From positions 310,001 to 374,000 of the forward strand of contig JASVEC010000026.1 of NCBI GenBank assembly GCA_030770535.1: a DNA stretch of 64,000 nt, in the 5' to 3' direction. Positions 57,806 to 64,000 of this stretch are shown here, piece after piece (positions within the stretch are counted from its first letter, which is position 1; every line of letters starts with the position of its first letter). The stretch is from Batkoa obscura (Eukaryota; Entomophthoromycota; Entomophthoromycetes; Entomophthorales; Batkoaceae). The notes under the pieces are model-generated. The model ran no database searches. It saw only the letters and a list, made by a program, of their open reading frames with translations, and had not been told where the DNA came from. Made by a program: the position numbers and the translations under genes.

Positions 57806-58918
57806 TTAAAAATAAGAAAAATGCTGAATATGTCGACTATCCTTATCGTACTGTAAATTTTGTAGATACTGTGGATAATTATATACAATTGATGCTGGTT
57901 TATCAATATTATAGCCCCAATTCATATTGTATAGGTCATTGTTTAACGAAATACCAGGATTTGTCGGGATAGGGATTAAACTGTTGTTTAATGAAATGGA
58001 ATGATTCGCCGAAGCAGAAATTAAATTATTTAATGCTATAGTTGGGGGGATTGCATATGATTCAAAATCACTAGGGTAACTTGATTTGTTAATGCTTTCT
58101 GATAATATATTAGACAAACTACCAGATAACTCAGGAAATGTATTTAAATTTTTATCAATGAGGACGCTTCTGTTATTTAGAGGAATATTAGTAGTATTAA
58201 AAGAACTCATGTTCGTACTTTTGTCATTAAGGGATGTATTAGTGTCATTGAGTGAGCTCATATTTGTGTTTTCATTGTTAAATTGAATATTATTGTTATT
58301 GAAAAAACTTGCGCTGATGCTTGCATCGCTATTATTGGTATTATTACTATGATCTGCAGTATATGGCCCACCAGTGTTATCCATTACATTATTCCCTTGT
58401 TTAAACCGAGGTATGTTCCTTTTAGGGCAAAATTTATAATTAGGAAACATTAAATTATGCTTTTTCTTTAGATCATTTGCTAGAGAATGATAGTGTTTTT
58501 TAACAGAGTCTAACTCGTTATTCCATAGTTTACCAACAATTTTAGATATCATTTGGTTATTTAACTCTGGGTTCTCTTTTTTTACTTCAATGGACTTATG
58601 CTTGCGATAAATTAAAAATGAGTTTAAAGGCCTTGGTATTTTTTCTTTGTTCATCAACCCTCTTGTTATTTCATTGTCTTTCTCCACTTGAGTATTTTTA
58701 TAGTTATTAGTATCACTGATATTAATATCATCGTTACTCAAAGCACCAGAAGGCAACAAGTAGGGCTGATAGCCATCTGGTATTAGATATACTTTATAAC
58801 CTGGAGGTTCATCTAGCTTATTCATTGTCTGTTTGACCGGGATTAACCTTCCAGGCAGTATTTTTTGCAGCTCAATACTATTTTTAGTACTATTTTTATT
58901 TTTGTACTTCCTACCCAT
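57806..58918 (-). CDS. MATA-type HMG-box protein
   Basis: A single exon of 370 codons. A DNA-binding HMG box spans residues ~94-167: KIPRPLNSFLIYRKHKSIEV, ENPELNNQMISKIVGKLWNN, then LANDLKKKHNLMFPNYKFCP. IPRPxNxFxxYR and SKIxGxxW are the hallmarks of the MATA-HMG subfamily, which includes fungal mating-type regulators and Ste11/Rop1-like activators. The rest is Asn/Ser-rich low-complexity sequence with near-repeats (TNMSSLNDTNTSLN, TNMSSFNTTNIPLN) and a Tyr/Gln-rich end. It is probably a nuclear sequence-specific regulator. Neither flank carries the TPT/RNA-helicase genes that mark the Mucoromycota sex locus, so a mating role is not implied. Confidence 0.88.
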   Translation of the reverse strand: MGRKYKNKNSTKNSIELQKILPGRLIPVKQTMNKLDEPPGYKVYLIPDGYQPYLLPSGALSNDDINISDTNNYKNTQVEKDNEITRGLMNKEKIPRPLNSFLIYRKHKSIEVKKENPELNNQMISKIVGKLWNNELDSVKKHYHSLANDLKKKHNLMFPNYKFCPKRNIPRFKQGNNVMDNTGGPYTADHSNNTNNSDASISASFFNNNNIQFNNENTNMSSLNDTNTSLNDKSTNMSSFNTTNIPLNNRSVLIDKNLNTFPELSGSLSNILSESINKSSYPSDFESYAIPPTIALNNLISASANHSISLNNSLIPIPTNPGISLNNDLYNMNWGYNIDKPASIVYNYPQYLQNLQYDKDSRHIQHFSYF

Positions 58919-60736
58919 TTAGACGTATTCGCTCTGAAATTCGTACCTAAAGAATATCTGATTAGATAAATATGCACTATAGTCATGGTTTTTTCAAATT
59001 AAGATTATAACGATGTCAAGCAAGCTTAATCCAAAAATCATATGATTGTATTTACAAGGATTATAATATACTGTATATAACAAAATAAAATGTTACTTTT
59101 ATTTTTTTAATATGTACAATAATCCAATAAAATTCTGGATTATGCTTACTTGATCACTTACTAGGATCCTGCCTCTTTGGCAGCAATTAATTATTTGTAT
59201 ATAAATATAAAATGCCCTGTAATATATCAATTATCTTGCATATATTGAAACTTACGTTTGATTTTCGTTTTTTTTTCAAAATAATTTAATAAACAAGGAA
59301 ACAATGGCAAGTTAAATATAGTTTAATATTGTTTCTTTTGTTGTTTCAATTGATTTTGATTCAATTTTTTGATTGGTCCCAAAACAGTAAATTCTGCCCT
59401 TCTTAAGCCAACAAACTAAGCATTAAAGGTTTTGTATAATCAGAACATTTTTAAATATTATATTTGTGATTTTAATGTATATATAATAATACTGTCTATA
59501 CCTAAAAATTATATATTGGTAGTTTTAAAAGCTTAGCTAAAATCAAAAATGAAAATTTCTAATTTACTTTTTTTGTCCATTTCTCATGTAGCATAATAAT
59601 TTTAAAAAAACTATCAAGCAAAACCAGACAAAAAAACGTTCTAATATGAGTAATTTCAAAATTAGGTAAAAAAGCAAAAAAAACCGTAGTATCTTGTGCT
59701 TAATTTGCAATTTTTGCCAAAAATCTAAATAGATAAAATTGAACCAAGCTTTTAAACTAACTCATATATAATTTTGGTTCATTTTTTGATTGTGTTTTCC
59801 ACCCCTTAATTTTCTCTGCGATTAAGTCTTTATTACTCTTATTTAAAACTTGATTTTTGACCCAGTTTAAACTATTTTATTACAAAGAGTTTTAATCCAT
59901 ATCTTAATACAACCACTATTGTTGGCCATTTCGCCCTTGTTTTTTTAATTAATTATAAACAGCTATTAATAACAAATTTAGAAATTAATATTTTATTTAC
60001 CTTTGATGAGATATTATAAATTAAGGCACTTTATTTTATTGAAAAATTTATATGAGCTATGTGAGTGATAGCTTAAGTAAAAATAAAGAATACTCGAACT
60101 ATAATGCTTAAACAGCAAAACATTGATTTTTATAAATAAAAAAGAAACTCTATATTTCATAAATATATAATAAAAGCGAAAATGCCACCACAAGCAATGT
60201 TGAATAATGATCCGATTACTATTTGAATTTACTTTTATATCGATTCTGGAATTAAATACATAATACGAAATGTTACTTTAACATATCAATACCATATATT
60301 AACCATTGTTCAGTATCGGTTTGTCTTCTCAAACATGAAGTATTAATTCAAAAGAGTATTTTTGTTTTTAAATATCAAATATCAACCAACATTTGATCTT
60401 CATTTTAGCTCTAGACTATCACAATTAGCTTATCTTACTTTTTATAAACCTTAAAACCTTATAAAAATTTAAGATTGTATAACTAAAAAACATAGAAAAA
60501 GATATAAAAGTGACAGGATGAGAAAAAAGGCTATAATAAGGGATTTAAGTATCATTTAGATTAGTTTTATTTGATATTTAATCTTTTATTGCCTCTTTGA
60601 CAGTCACAATGGTCACAACACCAACAATATATCAAATACTATGTTTACATGTTTCAATTATTAAACATTGAGTTAATATAGGCCAGTATATATGCCATTT
60701 TATTGCATATTTGCCACATCTACTTGATTCGAATAT
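58919..60736. other. Long gene-free AT-rich region
   Basis: 1.8 kb with no supported gene. The first part is the HMG gene's upstream region. The remainder has no repeat shared with other parts of the window. Confidence 0.5.
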
Positions 60737-60834
60737 TTAGGGATGTATTTTTTGTTTAAGGATTTCACTAACAATCTTTCCGCTCAAATAGCGCTAAAAA
60801 ATGGAAAAAATAATGAAACCAAAAAACACCCCCA
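60737..60834 (-). mobile_element. GGGG-ended MITE copy 12
   Basis: ATTT-AGGGATG at the left and ACACCCCC-ATTT at the right: a 4-bp ATTT duplication. It has the interior CCGCTCAAATAGCGCT. Confidence 0.85.
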
Positions 60835-61740
60835 TTTGGATTCTAAACCAGGGCTTTCTTTGACCTAAAATGCTTTAGCCAAATGGCTATAGCCATCATA
60901 AAGGCCATTACTATAATCGCAACAATGTTCACACGCTTATCCACTTTATTTATTTATTACTCATATAGGTAATTCCAAAATTCATCTTATGGTAATCACA
61001 TTATTTATGATATTATCAATAAATTGTAATTTCATACCTTATTTTTATTATATTTTGATCCTAATAGCTAGGGTTTTAAAGGATAAACTTCTAAATGAAA
61101 TAAAAAGAAGTAAAAGGATGATATCATTTTGGATGAAATCAAAGAAATTTTCCGGCTTTATCGTATTTAAACAATATTAGAATGTAGTTAGAGCTAGGGG
61201 TGTTGATTGAAATTCCGGATGTCTTTTTTGGCCAAGTGGCCTGTCCATTTTTACGTAGCTTAAAAATTATAAAAATAATCAAACGAATAAAACTGCTATT
61301 GCTCTTTTGTAACCTATTAATACAGCTTATTTAAGAGAAAAATTAGATTAGAAGTTGGCAAAAATATACGGACCAGGCTTCAAAATTATCAGTTATGCTA
61401 ATATAAGGTATTTTCTAAAATAAGCAGATTTTTCGAGCTAAAATTGACTTGAAAGTCATTAACTGCAACAGCAAATATTTTTAATACCTAAAGTAAGTTA
61501 ATTTTTCTGTAAACAAGTTGAGCTATAATAATTCTATACCTTTACGAGAACGGATCTACCCAAAAAGTCAGATTACTTTAGAAAATACCTCACAATTTAA
61601 TTACTGAACTTACCATCAAAAAAGTTTCAAAAAAGTTGTGACAGCTGTATCAAAATAAAAAAAGCATTCCTCACTTCTTACCATTAAATGATACTAAAGA
61701 ATTTTTTTATGTACTCTTAAAAGCTTAAAAGGAAAAAAAA
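60835..61740. other. Gap with a possible short membrane peptide frame
   Basis: On the minus strand, about 60,843-60,945 reads VDKRVNIVAIIVMAFMMAIA then IWLKHFRSKKALV and a stop. It is a single hydrophobic segment with a basic tail, possibly a last exon, but no upstream exon could be joined. Nothing else is recognised. Confidence 0.25.
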
Positions 61741-61843
61741 ATTGGGGATGTATTTTTTTGTTTAAGAATTTTACTAACAATTTTTCCATTCAAATAGCGC
61801 TTAAAAGATGGAAAAAGTGATAAAGCCACAAAACACCCCCATT
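61741..61843 (-). mobile_element. GGGG-ended MITE copy 13
   Basis: GGGGATGTATTTTTTTG at the left, CATTCAAATAGCGCTTAAAA inside, ACACCCCC-ATTT at the right. Left flank AATT. Confidence 0.85.
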
Positions 61844-63198
61844 TAATAAATTAGTAAATAAATTTGAAAAAATTGTTATTAGCAGTATAATGTATAAATG
61901 ACTCTTGTACGATATCAAGCTTATAATTAAAATAACAGTCACTACTTTGTTAAAATAGACCATAAATAAATTGGCTGAAAATTGTACATAAATATAAGCA
62001 TGATAAAAAAACCTTTTAAAATGATTGTTTATTAAACTATATTGCATATATCGACTTAGTGAGCTTTGTGGGAGTATTCAAAACCTGCTTAATTGTCAAA
62101 TAAAGTCAAAAAAGTAGTAGTATTAACATCAAACTTGAACTGTTTAAAATCAAAGTAATAAGAAATAATTTATTGTAAAATAATTCTTATATACAATACA
62201 AGAAGCCATGTTAAGTTTCATGACCTTTCAAAAAATAATCATGCTGCCTGTTAAATGGCACTTAATTTATTAAACGTTAACTAAAAATGTTATCTTATTG
62301 TCTTTTCAAAATAATTCATTATTAAGTTTTCGAAATACTATCTCACCATTAAGTATTTAATCAAATTCTTTGATCAATAAATATATAACTTTATTTAACA
62401 TTGATTAATGATTTATGTAAATTACTTAATAATACAAGTATTGCAAATTATCAACATTATTAAGTTAAAGAATACTAAAGTAACTATTTAAAAAATGATA
62501 GAAAGTTGGGATTATTATTTTCGCTAATGTTGTTGCTCTATGAGTTAATTTGTGAAAATATACAAATTTACTTATGATTTAATTAATAGAATTCAAGTTA
62601 AAATCGCTATTGAAGCTTTTATAATAGTAATTCTCCTTAAAGATTAAACTTAAATAAATAAAATAAAACTATAAATGTGTTATTAATAATTTTCAAACCA
62701 TGTAATAAACTAAACTAGAATAGACATATATATATTGTAGGTAATTTGCAGAAATAATATTGAATAACTTTTGTTTTTATGAACTATTTATATCTAAAAT
62801 CATTTTTGACTTTTTGTATAATAAAAAAACCAATGCTATGAAATTAACCTTTCAAAAATTAATATCACAAGGATAGGATATTAATAGACATATTGCATCA
62901 CTTAAATTACATAAAGATATAACAACCTATCCATTTTGAATTAGCAGTTGAGCAGAAAAGGTAGTCCAAAAATCTAATTAACTGAAAAAAAGCAAAAAAA
63001 AAAGTGGAGGCACGTTCAAAAAAGAACTTGGATAACTGAAAGGATTAATATAAAATTAATAAAAAACCAAGAATGTAAGGTAACGTAAAAACAGTTAAAA
63101 TGAAAAGCAAGGAAAATAAAACTGACGTTGGATAGCAATACATAAATAAATATATTTAAGAAATAAAAGACATTTTTTTAATATTATTTTTTAAAAAT
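61844..63198. other. Upstream region of the subtilase gene
   Basis: AT-rich without a supported gene or repeat. The open frame at 61790-62047 overlaps the MITE and is discounted. Confidence 0.5.
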
Positions 63199-64000
63199 AT
63201 GATGATAAAATTTTTTGTACCCTTATTACTTTTACTTAAATATACCTTTGGAAAAGCTGACATAGCTGATTCTGTGTTAGCTGATTTAGATAGTAAAGAA
63301 TGGGTAGAATATTTGGTACAATTGGAGCCACATCCAGAAATTAAAAAGGATGCTAGCGGTAATGTAGAAATAAATCAATTACAACGACATGCTCAAAAGT
63401 CCCAAACCGAGTTGATGCAAAAACTTCAAGCTGCTCAAGAAAGTGGAGAAGTAAAGTATTATAAATCCTATTATATTACCAACACTATTGCTGTAAGCAG
63501 TAAAAAGAATATGATTAATGAGATTGAGCAATTAGATAATGTAGAAGAAATTTCTAGTAATAGAAAATTTTTAGTGAAAGGAAGCAATAGCAATGTCAAC
63601 AATGAAGCTATTGTATTAAATGAAGTAAATTGGACTGGCGATACATCCCATTGGAGTATAGATTACATCAATGCTTCAAATATAAGTAGCAGCGCTAGAA
63701 GGAATGCCGCTGGATTGAGATATGCCAATGCTGACACTGGCGTACAATATGACCATCCTGCCTTAGTAAGCAACTATTTAGGCGCTTTATCGGATGGAAC
63801 ATTTGATCATAATTATTTTTGGTGGGACGCAAATAAGAAAGCCAATAGCAGTCGCCCTAATTCAAAATGTGGAATCAATTCCCCTATTCCTTGTGGAGAT
63901 GATGATCATGGCACTCATACTATGTCAACAGTTGTAGGCTCACTTAATTTAGGGATTTCTCCTACCACTAAATGGATGGCTTGCAAGAATATGGATAACA
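63199..64000 (+). CDS. Secreted subtilisin-like serine protease (S8), 5' part only
   Basis: An open frame of 267 codons runs off the end of the window without an intron. Residues 1-20 (MMIKFFVPLLLLLKYTFGKA) are a signal peptide. A propeptide of the inhibitor I9 type follows to ~125 (WVEYLVQLEPHPEIKKDASG ... YYKSYYITNTIAVSSKKNMI ... NVEEISSNRKF). The mature domain starts near SHWSIDYINAS. The catalytic Asp lies in NADTGVQYDHPAL and the catalytic His in DDDHGTHTMSTVVG; the Ser motif is beyond the window. Secreted subtilases degrade host or environmental protein and are expanded in entomophthoralean fungi. ATGs at 63199 and 63202 are both possible starts. Confidence 0.93.
   Translation, partial: MMIKFFVPLLLLLKYTFGKADIADSVLADLDSKEWVEYLVQLEPHPEIKKDASGNVEINQLQRHAQKSQTELMQKLQAAQESGEVKYYKSYYITNTIAVSSKKNMINEIEQLDNVEEISSNRKFLVKGSNSNVNNEAIVLNEVNWTGDTSHWSIDYINASNISSSARRNAAGLRYANADTGVQYDHPALVSNYLGALSDGTFDHNYFWWDANKKANSSRPNSKCGINSPIPCGDDDHGTHTMSTVVGSLNLGISPTTKWMACKNMDN

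Overview
The window looks like nuclear DNA of an AT-rich fungus. The evidence is a fused CPSase-ATCase (Ura2 type) with a dead dihydroorotase-like linker, many 46-75 bp introns bounded by GTAAxx/GTATGx and TAG, a MATA-type HMG-box protein, a secreted subtilisin-like protease and a family of 7TM receptor-like genes. Subtilases together with family-A-like receptors suggest an early-diverging zoopagomycete such as a Conidiobolus relative. That placement is inference; no rRNA or mitochondrial marker is present.

Layout. 1-7.2 kb: a decayed 7TM receptor gene, two small repeat copies, an intact NAS6/gankyrin gene and two fold-back repeats. 7.2-18.1 kb: the gene-rich core, with URA2, SGF11 and SAC1 (SGF11 and SAC1 converge). 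18-25 kb: very AT-rich DNA, a decayed La-type RNA-binding gene and two related small membrane-protein genes. 25-32 kb: two head-to-head, nearly identical 7TM receptor genes, one carrying a 2.9 kb DNA transposon inside its second intron. 33-43 kb: housekeeping genes HSP60, mitochondrial uL13, CWC22 and dephospho-CoA kinase, a decayed possible regulator and tRNA-Glu(TTC). 43-57 kb: a repeat nest with a Ty3/gypsy element, four further LTR copies or solo LTRs, a second broken DNA transposon and two broken copies of an unknown gene. 57-64 kb: an HMG-box gene, long gene-free DNA with two more small repeats, and the first ~800 bp of a subtilase gene running off the end.

How the parts relate. The housekeeping genes belong to separate pathways: pyrimidine synthesis, SAGA deubiquitination, phosphoinositide turnover, proteasome assembly, protein folding, mitochondrial translation, splicing and CoA synthesis. 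They do not form a cluster. The common thread is one transposable system. A DNA transposon has GGGGGTGT termini, 4-bp target duplications and a 567-codon protein with DDE-like landmarks. At least 13 copies of a ~100 bp element have matching ends and mostly ATAT target duplications, so they are likely mobilised by the same enzyme. LTR insertions have been captured by this transposon, have probably caused an inversion, and have broken neighbouring genes.

Limits: exon borders come from reading splice signals and conserved protein sequence, without RNA data. Protein families were recognised from motifs; no database was searched.
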